DNA of 64,000 bases from JAJFKX01 sp965230265 (GCA_965230265.1 OZ245999.1:1612001-1676000); one strand, 5' to 3'. Shown: positions 27,978-36,640, numbered from the stretch's first letter. A program made the numbers and translations. Notes: a model not told the origin generated them from the letters alone.

Positions 27978-29072
27978 CTATTTGATTACTGGTTGAATTA
28001 TACCAACATCGGCGCACTGTGCGCGATGCCTCAGGTGATGATCCATCAGCACCAGTGCCAGCATCGCCTCTACAATCGGTGTGGCTCGGATACCCACGCA
28101 TGGATCATGCCTGCCTGTTGTGACAATATCTACCGGGTTTCCTTCAGTATCAATGGTTTTTCCCGGCAATCGCAAACTGGAGGTTGGCTTGAATGCCACA
28201 CTGGCAAGAATATCCTGCCCGCTGCTGATGCCACCCAATACACCGCCCGCGTGGTTACTGAGAAATCCAGCAGGTGTTATTTCATCACGGTGTTCAGTAC
28301 CCTTCTGGTTAACAGACTCAAACCCGGCACCAATTTCTACGCCTTTTACCGCGTTAATGCTCATCATTGCAGCAGCAATATCAACATCCAGCTTTCCATA
28401 CACTGGTTCACCCCAACCCTCAGGAACATTGGTGGCCTGTACGTTAACCCGCGCACCCACTGAATCACCGCTTTTGCGCAATGCATCCATAAAAGTTTCC
28501 AGTTCAGCCACCTTGTCCGGGTCAGGGCAAAAAAACGGATTCTGGTCCACTATCGACAGATCACGCTGGTGGTCATCGGTACGAATTGGCCCCAGTTGTG
28601 ATAACCACCCTGTAATCTCGATGTTCAGGTGTTCACGCAGATATTGTCTAGCAATGGCGCCAGCAGCAACCCGTACCGTGGTTTCTCGTGCAGAGGAACG
28701 ACCACCCCCCCGATAGTCACGAATGCCGTATTTCTTGTGATAAGTCCAGTCTGCATGCCCCGGACGAAACTGCCTGGCTATTTCAGTATAGTCCTTACTT
28801 TTCGCATCAGTGTTATAGATCAGCAAGGCAATCGGCGTGCCCGTGGATACCCCTTCGAACACACCGGATAATACCTGAACCTCATCTTTTTCTTTACGCT
28901 GCGAGGTATGTCGCGATTTACCGGTAGCACGACGCCGCAATTCCGTTTCGATCTCAGATGCATCAATTCTGACGCCGGGTGGACAACCATCTATCACACA
29001 GCCAATCGCAGGACCGTGACTTTCTCCAAAGGTTGTAACCGAAAATAATTTCCCAAAGGTATTACTGCCCAT
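27978..29072 (-). CDS. aroC: Chorismate synthase
   Basis: Last shikimate step, EPSP to chorismate, with reduced FMN as cofactor. Signatures are GESHGPAIGCVIDGCPPG at the N-terminus, GGGRSSARETTVRVAAGA, and the C-terminal GRHDPCVGIRATPIVEAM. I chose ATG 29070-29072 (364 residues), giving MGSNTFGKLF as in relatives; a TTG two codons upstream is also possible. The start overlaps the prmB stop by 11 bases, so the pair is coupled, the usual prmB-aroC arrangement. Confidence 0.96.
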   Translation of the reverse strand: MGSNTFGKLFSVTTFGESHGPAIGCVIDGCPPGVRIDASEIETELRRRATGKSRHTSQRKEKDEVQVLSGVFEGVSTGTPIALLIYNTDAKSKDYTEIARQFRPGHADWTYHKKYGIRDYRGGGRSSARETTVRVAAGAIARQYLREHLNIEITGWLSQLGPIRTDDHQRDLSIVDQNPFFCPDPDKVAELETFMDALRKSGDSVGARVNVQATNVPEGWGEPVYGKLDVDIAAAMMSINAVKGVEIGAGFESVNQKGTEHRDEITPAGFLSNHAGGVLGGISSGQDILASVAFKPTSSLRLPGKTIDTEGNPVDIVTTGRHDPCVGIRATPIVEAMLALVLMDHHLRHRAQCADVGIIQPVIK

Positions 29073-30009
29073 TATCAAACTCTCCGTGGGTTCGGGACTG
29101 GTTTCTGGACTGATACCAGTGTGTTATATCACGTTCATAATCGATCAATAGTGTCTGACTGGCAATCAGTACACCTTCGCCACCATACTCGAATTCCGGC
29201 CAAATAAACGGAACCATCGGTAATTGGGCCTGCAATGTTTGCGCACTCTCTCCGATTTCCAGAATCAAATGTCCACCTGGTTGTAAATGGCTGCTGGCAG
29301 CCATCAGTATTTCAGCAGCATGTTGGAGACCATCAGCGCCGCTATATAAGCCCAGTTTTGGTTCAGCCTGATACTCATCAGCCAGCATCTGCTGGCGTTC
29401 AACCGGAACGTAAGGTGGGTTGCTGATAATCAGATCATAACGTTGGCCAAGCAGCCCCGTGAACAGGTCTGACTTAACCCATTGACAACGATGACTGACA
29501 GCGTTGATATCGGCATTCTTTTCTGCCAGGTTCAGTGCATCTTGACTAATATCGCTGCCAGTCACCTGGCAGTGGGGCAAGTAATGCGCACAAGCGATGG
29601 CAATACAACCACTGCCAGTGCCCAAATCCAGTATATTTTGCAGCGTTTCTGCAGCAAACCAAGGCGCAAACTGGTTAATAAGTAATTCAGCGACTGGCGA
29701 ACGCGGCACCAGCACCTGTTGATTGACCTGAAACGGCAAACCGGCAAACCATGTTGAACCGGTTAGATAGGCTGCAGGTTGCCTTGTATTGATACGCTGA
29801 TCAATCAGCTGCTTGATTTGCTGTTGTTCATCAACACTTAACATTCGATTGGGTAATGGTTGATGTACTGACCATTGCAGTGCATGACAAGCCAGCCAGC
29901 AAGCCTCATCGAATGCATTATCGGTCCCATGGCCAAAATATAAACCTGCATCCTCCAGACGTTGGGCGGCATCCTGAATAAACTCAATCATGCAACGATC
30001 AGTGCTCAT
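29062..30009 (-). CDS. prmB: Ribosomal protein L3 glutamine methyltransferase
   Basis: SAM-dependent N5-methylation of a glutamine in ribosomal protein L3. The SAM loop is ILDLGTGSGCIAIACA, and the substrate motif ISNPPYVPVE contains the NPPY signature of glutamine methyltransferases. 315 residues. The order prmB-aroC distinguishes it from release-factor methyltransferase prmC, usually found next to prfA. Starts at ATG 30007-30009; an in-frame ATG six codons later is an alternative. Confidence 0.92.
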   Translation of the reverse strand: MSTDRCMIEFIQDAAQRLEDAGLYFGHGTDNAFDEACWLACHALQWSVHQPLPNRMLSVDEQQQIKQLIDQRINTRQPAAYLTGSTWFAGLPFQVNQQVLVPRSPVAELLINQFAPWFAAETLQNILDLGTGSGCIAIACAHYLPHCQVTGSDISQDALNLAEKNADINAVSHRCQWVKSDLFTGLLGQRYDLIISNPPYVPVERQQMLADEYQAEPKLGLYSGADGLQHAAEILMAASSHLQPGGHLILEIGESAQTLQAQLPMVPFIWPEFEYGGEGVLIASQTLLIDYERDITHWYQSRNQSRTHGEFDNGQ

Positions 30010-30099
30010 AATTGCTGGCTTGATAACACCATTAGGGAAACAGGTAATTATACCGGTATGCTATACATATAGTGACAATCAATGTGAATCTAAAAACCC

Positions 30100-30933
30100 G
30101 TGCTTAGTTATCTGTTGACGCAACTACAGCGTCCATTACCGCAACATGCGCTCACCCGGCTGGCTGCCTGGCTGGGCAATTGCTCAACACCCTGGATTAA
30201 AAACGGCTTGATTGGCCTGTTCAGCAAGGCTTACACCATTCATTGGGAGGAAGCCGTTGGTAAATGCCGCGATGACTACGCGACATTCAATGACTTTTTT
30301 ACACGCGCATTGGAACCCAACGCGCGTCCGCTGCCCGATAGCGAAGGTTTGACCAGTCCTTGCGATGGTGTTTTAAGCGAATATGGAGCAATTAATCGCG
30401 GTCGTTTATTACAGGCCAAAGGCATAGACTATCCGCTACAGCGTTTGCTGGGGTGCTCAAAAAATGAATCTGCACTATTTAATCGGCACCATTTTTTTAC
30501 TGTCTATTTGGCACCCAAAGATTATCATCGCATTCATATGCCACAAACCGGAACACTGACCCGATGTGTGCATATTCCAGGGCGTTTATTCTCAGTCTCA
30601 CAAGGTACAGCCAACCATTTACCCGGTCTGTTTTGCCGCAATGAGCGCTTGGTCTGCTGGTTTGAAGATCAACAAAAACAACCCTTTGTAATGGTATTGG
30701 TTGGAGCGATGATGGTCGGTGGTATGCAAACCGTGTGGCACGGACAATACCAGCACCGAACCCGTGAATCTGTAATGGAAACAGCCTTACCCCCTGAGCC
30801 TGTTACTCTACAGCGTGGTGAAGAAATGGGACGATTTTTAATGGGCTCAACGGTCATTATCATTACTTCCGAGCCCATTAACCGTACATCAAGCACAACA
30901 AATAGCCTCAAGCTCAATGAAACACTCAGTTAA
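30100..30933 (+). CDS. psd: Phosphatidylserine decarboxylase proenzyme
   Basis: Makes phosphatidylethanolamine at the inner membrane. The proenzyme self-cleaves at the Gly-Ser bond in FLMGSTVIII near the C-terminus, turning the Ser into the pyruvoyl group. DYHRIHMP and LVGAMMVGGMQT are conserved family segments. It starts at a GTG (30100-30102), since a TAA lies three codons upstream in frame. The gene is divergent from prmB. 277 residues, close to the usual 280-320. Confidence 0.94.
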   Translation: MLSYLLTQLQRPLPQHALTRLAAWLGNCSTPWIKNGLIGLFSKAYTIHWEEAVGKCRDDYATFNDFFTRALEPNARPLPDSEGLTSPCDGVLSEYGAINRGRLLQAKGIDYPLQRLLGCSKNESALFNRHHFFTVYLAPKDYHRIHMPQTGTLTRCVHIPGRLFSVSQGTANHLPGLFCRNERLVCWFEDQQKQPFVMVLVGAMMVGGMQTVWHGQYQHRTRESVMETALPPEPVTLQRGEEMGRFLMGSTVIIITSEPINRTSSTTNSLKLNETLS

Positions 30934-31143
30934 GTCTCTTCCGCAGATTGGCCAGCAGCTCCCCTAACCTGCCAAATTGATATTCGTTCATTGATTAAAC
31001 TCAACGGCAACGCCCTCGAGCGACTCAAATTGGGTGACCGATAACACCGTCTCAGTACAAGTTTACAAAGCATCTCAGGGGGAATACACTTAAAAGCAAT
31101 AGCATGTAGGCTAATAAGGTGCGGTTATCACAGGGAGGTCATC

Positions 31144-31470
31144 ATGTCTAAAAATACAGCTATTGTGTTTTTAATGTTTACGGTCGCTATGAGTTTTTCA
31201 TTATTTGCCGGCGATGACGGCGATAATCAAAGAAACGGCTGTCGACAGTTCAACGGCTCGTCTACTTATTCCACCAGGTTAATCTCTGCTCGAAATATTA
31301 GAGTAACGTTGACCTATGCTTCGGCCACCGTTGAAGTGCAACGCAACAATGCACCGGATAGAACAATACCTGCTGGGGATACGTCAACCATTGGCGGTGT
31401 TTCAGGAGATCAGTTCAATTTCAATGCAATCAGTGACGAGGGGATTGTCGGTGAAATCTGCATTTTCTAA
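31144..31470 (+). CDS. Small secreted protein of unknown function
   Basis: A 108-residue protein with a strong RBS (GGGAGGTC) and a good signal peptide (IVFLMFTVAMSFSLFAG). The mature part is rich in Ser, Thr, Asn and beta-branched residues, with one cysteine in NGCRQF and one at the end (EICIF), suggesting a small beta-sandwich closed by a disulfide. I do not recognise the family. A hairpin follows the stop. Single gene; role unknown. Confidence 0.72.
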   Translation: MSKNTAIVFLMFTVAMSFSLFAGDDGDNQRNGCRQFNGSSTYSTRLISARNIRVTLTYASATVEVQRNNAPDRTIPAGDTSTIGGVSGDQFNFNAISDEGIVGEICIF

Positions 31471-31500
31471 CCCTGCGGTTTTAGTAATTCATTATTAGTT

Positions 31501-31525
31501 AGCACACCAGTTAAGCTGGTGTGCT
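31501..31525 (+). terminator. Hairpin downstream of small secreted gene
   Basis: AGCACACCAG and CTGGTGTGCT form a perfect 10-base stem with a 5-base loop (TTAAG). It lies 31 bases after the stop. There is no T-run after it, so it may act as an mRNA-end stabiliser or a weak terminator. Confidence 0.5.
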
Positions 31526-31848
31526 GCTCTAAGCAGCCACCTCTTCTGTGGTTAACCAAACTGTGGTGATCACAAATGCTGCGCAAAACGCCTCCATACG
31601 CTTAAGACACCTTTCGCAATCTGCTTGCCATAAGCTTTATTGCTAACCTGCAGCGCCAGCCTCTGGCCAACAAACCTAAAGCAAAACACATTAAATCATT
31701 GATCTTATTGTTTTTATTAAAGCGAAATATCTGTTTTTAATAAAAAAACAAGGCTATTGAACCTTTTAACTCCGAGTTCTCACCTATTGCCGACTTCATC
31801 ATTACCTGATGACTTTTAACTGACTTTTGAAAACTTAGGAGTAACAAC
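31526..31848. other. Intergenic region upstream of spondin/CHRD gene
   Basis: AT-rich stretch with no gene. An imperfect AT-rich inverted repeat (GTTTTTATTAAA at 31710-31721 against TTTAATAAAAAAAC at 31736-31749) lies about 100 bases before the next start. It presumably holds the promoter of the spondin/CHRD gene. Confidence 0.4.
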
Positions 31849-33057
31849 ATGAAAACCAAAAACCTGGCTCTATCAACACTCAGTGCTATGGTCCTGGCTG
31901 GTTTAAGCGGTATCGCTGTAGCCGAAGAAGTTCGTGTCCGTGTCAGCATTGAAAACGTCGCCCCATTAAATGGTACCTTCCAAACTCCATACTGGGTCGG
32001 TTTCCACGATGCCACTTTTGATACCTACGATGGCAATACCCCTGCTTCCAATGACCCTATCCCTGGTTCTTTTGCCATGGAACGTTTGTGTGAGGATGGC
32101 AATACCGGCCCTATCACCGACGACTTCGCTACATTGGTTCCAGCAGGCGTAGATGCCACTTTGGCTGGTCCTAATGGCCCATTGGCGCCGGGTGAAACTG
32201 TTTCTCGTATCTTTACTCTGGATTCAGACAACCCTGCCAATCAGTATTTCTCTTATGCATCAATGATTATCCCCAGCAATGATTTTTGTATTTCCAACGG
32301 TAATCCACGTGCCCATAAAATCTTTGATGACAACGGCCAATTTGTTGCCAATGATTTCTTTGTGACCGGTTCAGAAGTATTGGATGCCGGCACTGAGGTC
32401 AATGACGAAATACCTGCCAATACCGCTTTCTTTGGACAGGCTGCGCCTGATACCGGTGTTGATGAAAACGGTGTCATCGGCACAATTGGATCTGACATTG
32501 ATGCCATTGGCTTCCTGCCAGTTTCTGAAGGCGGCATTTTGGCTGATCCTCGTTTCAGCAATGCCAATTTCCTGGTAACCGGCTTTCCTGTGATTCATGT
32601 TAACTTTGACTTACTGGATGAGCCGCTGGCTGGTGTTTTCTCCGGCGCACTGAGTGGTTCTCAAGAAGTACCTCCTGTTGATACCCGTGCTGTTGGCAGC
32701 GCCGAATTTGCCGTTTCAGAAGATGGTTCACAAATTGATTTTGAAGTCACTTTGCGCACCAGCATTACCAACCGTTCAGGACTGCGTAACGTCACCATGG
32801 CACATCTGCACCTCGGACCTGCGGGCAGCAATGGACCTGTTGTAGTCAATCTACTGGAAGGTATCGACCGCCCAAACAACAATGCACCACTGCCCAGCAT
32901 TACAGGTACTTTGGATGATTCCAGCCTGGTTGGACCATTATCAGGCTCATCAATTCAGGACCTGATTGCTGAAATGAGCAACGAAAACATCTATGTTAAC
33001 ATCCACACCGAAGACGTCCCTTCTGGCGAAGTTCGTGGTCAGTTAGCAGCAGAGTAA
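31849..33057 (+). CDS. Secreted spondin/CHRD-domain protein
   Basis: A 402-residue secreted protein with a good RBS (TAGGAGTAAC) and a signal peptide ending near IAVAEE. Residues about 24-255 resemble a bacterial spondin-N domain: VRVSIENVAPLNG, PYWVGFHDATFDTYD, and DIDAIGFLPVSEGG. Residues about 265-400 are a CHRD domain: FSGALSGSQEVPPVDT, MAHLHLGPAGSNGPVVV, and VNIHTEDVPSGEVRGQL. In bacteria such proteins are extracellular or surface-bound, of unknown job. A strong terminator follows, so it is a monocistronic gene just ahead of the sigma factor operon. Regulation by that sigma factor is possible but not shown. Confidence 0.85.
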   Translation: MKTKNLALSTLSAMVLAGLSGIAVAEEVRVRVSIENVAPLNGTFQTPYWVGFHDATFDTYDGNTPASNDPIPGSFAMERLCEDGNTGPITDDFATLVPAGVDATLAGPNGPLAPGETVSRIFTLDSDNPANQYFSYASMIIPSNDFCISNGNPRAHKIFDDNGQFVANDFFVTGSEVLDAGTEVNDEIPANTAFFGQAAPDTGVDENGVIGTIGSDIDAIGFLPVSEGGILADPRFSNANFLVTGFPVIHVNFDLLDEPLAGVFSGALSGSQEVPPVDTRAVGSAEFAVSEDGSQIDFEVTLRTSITNRSGLRNVTMAHLHLGPAGSNGPVVVNLLEGIDRPNNNAPLPSITGTLDDSSLVGPLSGSSIQDLIAEMSNENIYVNIHTEDVPSGEVRGQLAAE

Positions 33058-33070
33058 CCGTAAGTAAAAA

Positions 33071-33100
33071 GTTAATGGCCACCCAATGGTGGCCATTAAC
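33071..33100. terminator. Terminator hairpin after spondin/CHRD gene
   Basis: A perfect 13-base stem, GTTAATGGCCACC with GGTGGCCATTAAC, loop CAAT. It lies 13 bases after the stop. The downstream side is A-rich rather than T-rich and the upstream side has an A-run, so it reads as a terminator best on the minus strand but is likely to end the upstream transcript as well. Confidence 0.65.
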
Positions 33101-33160
33101 TATCACAAAAACCTGTGAACGATCTCAATAACTTTGATTCAATGACATCTATCTAAGCGC

Positions 33161-33694
33161 ATGAATAATCACTTAAGCAAAGAACATGAAAACCAATTGT
33201 TCGAGCGAGTCTGCCGACAAGACTTGCAGGCTTTTGAGGCACTGTATCATGCATACCATGATCAACTATACCGCTATATCTGGCGTTTATTGAAGGACAA
33301 ATCTCTGATCGAGGAAGCTTTAAATGACACAATGATGATCGTGTGGGAAAAAGCATCAAACTTTAAGAAACAATCTAAACTATCAACATGGATTTTTGGT
33401 ATCGCTTATCGCAAAACGATGGAAGTCTTAAGGTCCAATACCAGCCCCAAAAGCGAAAGTTTAGATTTTGATATTCAAGACAGCCATGTAGCCCTTGATC
33501 AAGATATTCAGCGCGAATGGATTAAGCATGCTGTTAGCCATTTACCCGATGATCAAAAAACCGTTGTTGAACTGACTTATTTCAATGGCTTTTCTTATCA
33601 GGAAATCGCAGATGTCATGCAATGTCCGGTAGGTACTGTCAAAACACGCATGTTCCATGCCCGCAAGAGCTTGAAGTTAAAACTTGCAGCATGA
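33161..33694 (+). CDS. ECF-type RNA polymerase sigma factor
   Basis: A 177-residue extracytoplasmic-function sigma factor. Region 2 covers FEALYHAYHDQLYRYIWRLL to TWIFGIAYRKTME; region 4 is LPDDQKTVVELTYFNGFSYQEIADVMQ with VGTVKTRMFHARKSLK as the DNA-binding helix. No long C-terminal extension. It is the first gene of sigma / anti-sigma / subtilase, with 16 bases to the start chosen for the anti-sigma factor. It should be held inactive by that membrane protein. Targets are unknown; neighbours and itself are the first candidates. Confidence 0.92.
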   Translation: MNNHLSKEHENQLFERVCRQDLQAFEALYHAYHDQLYRYIWRLLKDKSLIEEALNDTMMIVWEKASNFKKQSKLSTWIFGIAYRKTMEVLRSNTSPKSESLDFDIQDSHVALDQDIQREWIKHAVSHLPDDQKTVVELTYFNGFSYQEIADVMQCPVGTVKTRMFHARKSLKLKLAA

Positions 33695-33700
33695 ACAACC

Positions 33701-33880
33701 GGAATTATTTATGAATACTAAACGAAAGCCAATGCAAGAAGTCTATGAACTACCGCACTGGCATTGTAATGAAAGCTTGTCGCCGTCATCGGAATTCAAT
33801 ATGAACACTAACAAACATGATCCAATGCAAATAGCCTCCGAACTATTACCCTGGTATATCAATGGAAGCTTATCGCCGTC
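33701..33880 (+). repeat. Tandem 90-base duplication at the anti-sigma gene start
   Basis: Two successive units, 33701-33790 and about 33791-33880. Each begins with GGAATT plus four bases and ATGAAYACTAA, so RBS and start codon are both duplicated. Shared blocks are CCAATGCAA, GAACTA, CTGG(C/T)AT, and AATG(A/G)AAGCTT(G/A)TCGCCGTC. At the protein level PMQxxxEL, W, N and SLSPS are shared. The first copy has diverged more from the usual anti-sigma sequence. Confidence 0.8.
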
Positions 33881-34472
33881 GGAGACTGTAATGGTTGAAC
33901 AAGCTCTGGCTGAAAATGAAGAGCTGCGCATGCAGTTGAATGAATTACGGCAACTGACTGGAATGATTGCTGATGATGCACCTGAGATTCCATCATCTGA
34001 TGAATCGTTTAAAAAACTGCAGGCTCGACTCCAGCAAAACGGCACGCCGGCAAGTGTTCAGCAAGCTACTGCCAATGCACCATCAGGATGGTTGGAACAA
34101 GTGCGTGAGAAGCTCAGTTGGTTACTATCACCTGCACCGGCTTTTGCGGCCCTGGGTATGGTGCTGGTTGTCAGCGCACTGGTTATCAACAACAACCAAA
34201 GCACCGAGGATGATTTCATTACGCTGTCAGATCCAGCCGATATCACACAGCATGCTGCCGAAAACAGCATTATTATTGCTTTCGCAAACAGCGAAACTGA
34301 CTTAATTGAATTAAGTGAGCTGGCCAATCAGGTCAATGCAACCGCCATTAGCGGGCCCAATTCGGTCAATGCTTATCAGTTATACTTTGATAATGCTCAA
34401 TTGCGTGATCAAGCATTGATGCAGCTAAGAGAAAAAGCTGATTTACGGCTGGTAGAACCAGTGCAGAGATAA
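33711..34472 (+). CDS. Membrane anti-sigma factor with duplicated N-terminal module
   Basis: A 253-residue protein from ATG 33711. Residues 1-30 and 31-60 are tandem copies of an anti-sigma N-terminal module; the second has the family-typical LLPWYINGSLSPSE, the first reads LPHWHCNESLSPSS. The zinc ligands HxxxCxxC of ZAS proteins are missing. A membrane helix (AFAALGMVLVVSALVI) spans about 144-159. The C-terminal 185-251 is periplasmic, with a pattern (IIIAFANSE, helix, ISGPNSVNAYQLYF, helix, LRLVEPV) like subtilase prodomains. A second ATG with the same RBS at 33801 would give a 223-residue form with only the better copy. It probably holds the sigma factor at the membrane. Confidence 0.82.
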   Translation: MNTKRKPMQEVYELPHWHCNESLSPSSEFNMNTNKHDPMQIASELLPWYINGSLSPSETVMVEQALAENEELRMQLNELRQLTGMIADDAPEIPSSDESFKKLQARLQQNGTPASVQQATANAPSGWLEQVREKLSWLLSPAPAFAALGMVLVVSALVINNNQSTEDDFITLSDPADITQHAAENSIIIAFANSETDLIELSELANQVNATAISGPNSVNAYQLYFDNAQLRDQALMQLREKADLRLVEPVQR

Positions 34473-34477
34473 ACATC

Positions 34478-35725
34478 ATGAATACGACGAGACCTGATTT
34501 TATATATTCCACAATTCTGGCTTTACTGGTTTTATTCGCCGCTTGCCCAATGGCACACGCGGTTGACAGCAGCACCAATGAAATATTGATCACCATTCAT
34601 TCAGAAGATATTTCGGAACCTGCACCGTTATATGGCAAACCCACCGGATACCGCCGGCAGCGACGTGCTGAGTATTCACTGCGGCTCGAGGATGAAGCTC
34701 TGATCGACAAAATCGCCAAGCGGTACCAATTAAAGCGGTCCAAAGGCTGGCCAATTGTTCCACTGGAAGTTTACTGCGAAGTGCTCACCGTTCCAGCCGG
34801 TATCGACCTTGATGTGCTTTTAAAAACCATGGGTTCAGATGCTGATATAGAATCTGTGCAATTGCTGAATGAATTCAGCGTTCAATCAGAAGTACAGCTT
34901 TACAATGACCCTTATGTTTCACTGCAATATAATCTGGCAGATCTGAACGTACTTGCCAGCCATGCCGTGACCCAAGGCAGTGGTGTCAAAATCGCCATTA
35001 TCGATTCAAAAATTGATAGCGAGCATAGTGAACTGCGCCATAGCATAGACAGCCATCGGGATTTCACAGAAGATTCGTCCAAAGCAACCGCAGAAAAACA
35101 TGGAACCGCTGTGGCTGGCTTGATCGCTGCGGCAGGCAATAACGAACTTGGTATTGTCGGCGTAGCGCCAGGTGCCAGCTTGTTAGGGCTTAGCGCGTGT
35201 AGGTATCAAAGAGACAAAACCTCCGCTACCTGTAATACCTTTACATTGGCACAGGCTTTATCACACGCCATAGAAAAGAAAGTCAATATCATCAATATGA
35301 GTCTGGCCGGACCACACGACCCCTTGTTAGAGCGTTTAATCAAAAAAGCCAGTGATGAAGATATCGTTATTGTTGCAGCCGCCGGTGATGGTAACTCAAG
35401 AGCTGTTTTCCCAGCCAATATGCAAGAAGTCATTGCAGTACAGACCGTAGGCAGGCCTGATACTCGCGCTGTCATCTATGCACCTGGTAAAGATTTGTTA
35501 ACCACTACCCCAGGCAATGGTTTTGAGTTTGTTACAGGCAGTTCTTTTGCTGCTGCTCAAATTACAGGCCTATTAGCGCTGATGTTCCAGGCAGACCCCA
35601 GCATAAAACCTATCGAGGCCAAAAACATATTGCTCAGTGCATCCAATGACGGGCAGCTGGATGCCTGTTCCATTTTAAACACAGTACAGCCCTACACCCA
35701 ATGCAAAGGAAACATTAAGCTGTAA
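34478..35725 (+). CDS. Secreted S8-family serine protease (subtilase)
   Basis: A 415-residue protein with a signal peptide ending near MAHAV, an N-terminal prodomain-like region (to about 140), and a subtilisin domain. The triad is visible: Asp176 in IAIIDSKID, His208 in KHGTAVAGLIA, Ser356 in GSSFAAAQITG. The residue aligned with the oxyanion-hole Asn is Asp304 (AAAGDGN), unusual for the family. The gene begins five bases after the anti-sigma stop, so it is in the sigma operon. It may cleave or bind the anti-sigma factor, but no substrate can be read from sequence. It converges with the TorF-like gene only four bases away. Confidence 0.88.
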   Translation: MNTTRPDFIYSTILALLVLFAACPMAHAVDSSTNEILITIHSEDISEPAPLYGKPTGYRRQRRAEYSLRLEDEALIDKIAKRYQLKRSKGWPIVPLEVYCEVLTVPAGIDLDVLLKTMGSDADIESVQLLNEFSVQSEVQLYNDPYVSLQYNLADLNVLASHAVTQGSGVKIAIIDSKIDSEHSELRHSIDSHRDFTEDSSKATAEKHGTAVAGLIAAAGNNELGIVGVAPGASLLGLSACRYQRDKTSATCNTFTLAQALSHAIEKKVNIINMSLAGPHDPLLERLIKKASDEDIVIVAAAGDGNSRAVFPANMQEVIAVQTVGRPDTRAVIYAPGKDLLTTTPGNGFEFVTGSSFAAAQITGLLALMFQADPSIKPIEAKNILLSASNDGQLDACSILNTVQPYTQCKGNIKL

Positions 35726-35729
35726 AAAA

Positions 35730-36452
35730 TCAGAATGTTTTTGTCAAGCTGACAACAAAGCGATCACTGGTCAGTGGTTGCAAACGACCTGCACTGCCAA
35801 AGGTAAAATATTTTCTAAGATCAAGAGAAAAACTCTTGATCAAAAAACTCAGTCCAACATCCATATATTCATAGTTTGAACTCAATACTTCATCTGTGCG
35901 AGCAAAGCCAAAGCTGCCGCTGATAACCCAATATCGATTGATAGACTGGAAAGCATCGAGCTCAATATATTGCGCATATTGATTGGTCAAATGCTCGTTT
36001 TTGGTTAACAGGTATGACATGCTTAAATTGTATGGCAGGTGCAGCGTTACTGTACCTTCAAAATAGTCGCCATCAATAGCGCTACCCGCATATTCGTGGT
36101 AGGCAAACTGTGTCTGCCATGACACAGACTCACTGATATCACCGAAATAGCCAGCGAACAAGGTGTACTCATAATCAGCGCTTTCATCAGCAAACACACC
36201 GACCCCGGGGTAATCGGCATTGATCAAATTCAACCCAGCAAACCAGCTGTCATATTGAATCTCGCCGCCATACCGAAAGGAAAAATCGTTGGTCGTACGC
36301 GTTAAGCCACGAATGTAGTAATCGCTGGAAACACTAAGGCTGTGATTAAAGCTCACCTGGGCTGATGCTGGCACAGCAATTAACAACAAAAAACAGTAAC
36401 AACCGCGTTGGATCATGTGTTGCTGAATGGTTAACAATGAGTAGAGATTCAT
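35730..36452 (-). CDS. TorF-like outer-membrane beta-barrel protein
   Basis: A 240-residue exported protein. The opening after the signal peptide, VSFNHSLSVSSDYYIRGLTRT, matches the TorF/gcw_chp family (typical SDYRFRGIS), and the chain alternates polar and aromatic residues as in beta strands, ending in VVSLTKTF with C-terminal Phe, the outer-membrane insertion signal. ATG 36450-36452 gives 240 residues; an in-frame ATG 12 codons on (36416) gives a neater signal peptide. Such proteins are small porin-like barrels. Expressed against the protease gene, the two messages end almost head to head. Confidence 0.75.
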   Translation of the reverse strand: MNLYSLLTIQQHMIQRGCYCFLLLIAVPASAQVSFNHSLSVSSDYYIRGLTRTTNDFSFRYGGEIQYDSWFAGLNLINADYPGVGVFADESADYEYTLFAGYFGDISESVSWQTQFAYHEYAGSAIDGDYFEGTVTLHLPYNLSMSYLLTKNEHLTNQYAQYIELDAFQSINRYWVISGSFGFARTDEVLSSNYEYMDVGLSFLIKSFSLDLRKYFTFGSAGRLQPLTSDRFVVSLTKTF

Positions 36453-36640
36453 ATGCGTGATAGCATTTTAAAATATGATAATTAAGCCACCTGATTATAA
36501 CCTTATCGTTGTTGTTGATTGGTTATTACTTTTCTGAACATCACTGAGCATAAACTTTCTGTCAACTGACGTTCATACTTAAAACTCACGGTTCTAGCTA
36601 TTGCCCAGCCATCTATCCACTCGATGCGCTTTCTCCTGGA

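Noticed and set aside
33111..33160. TGAAC (33116-33120) and a similar TGAAC upstream of the spondin/CHRD gene as shared ECF promoter
   Set aside because: Spacing to the possible -10 elements differs (14 against 17 bases) and the -10 bases do not match, so a common promoter cannot be claimed.
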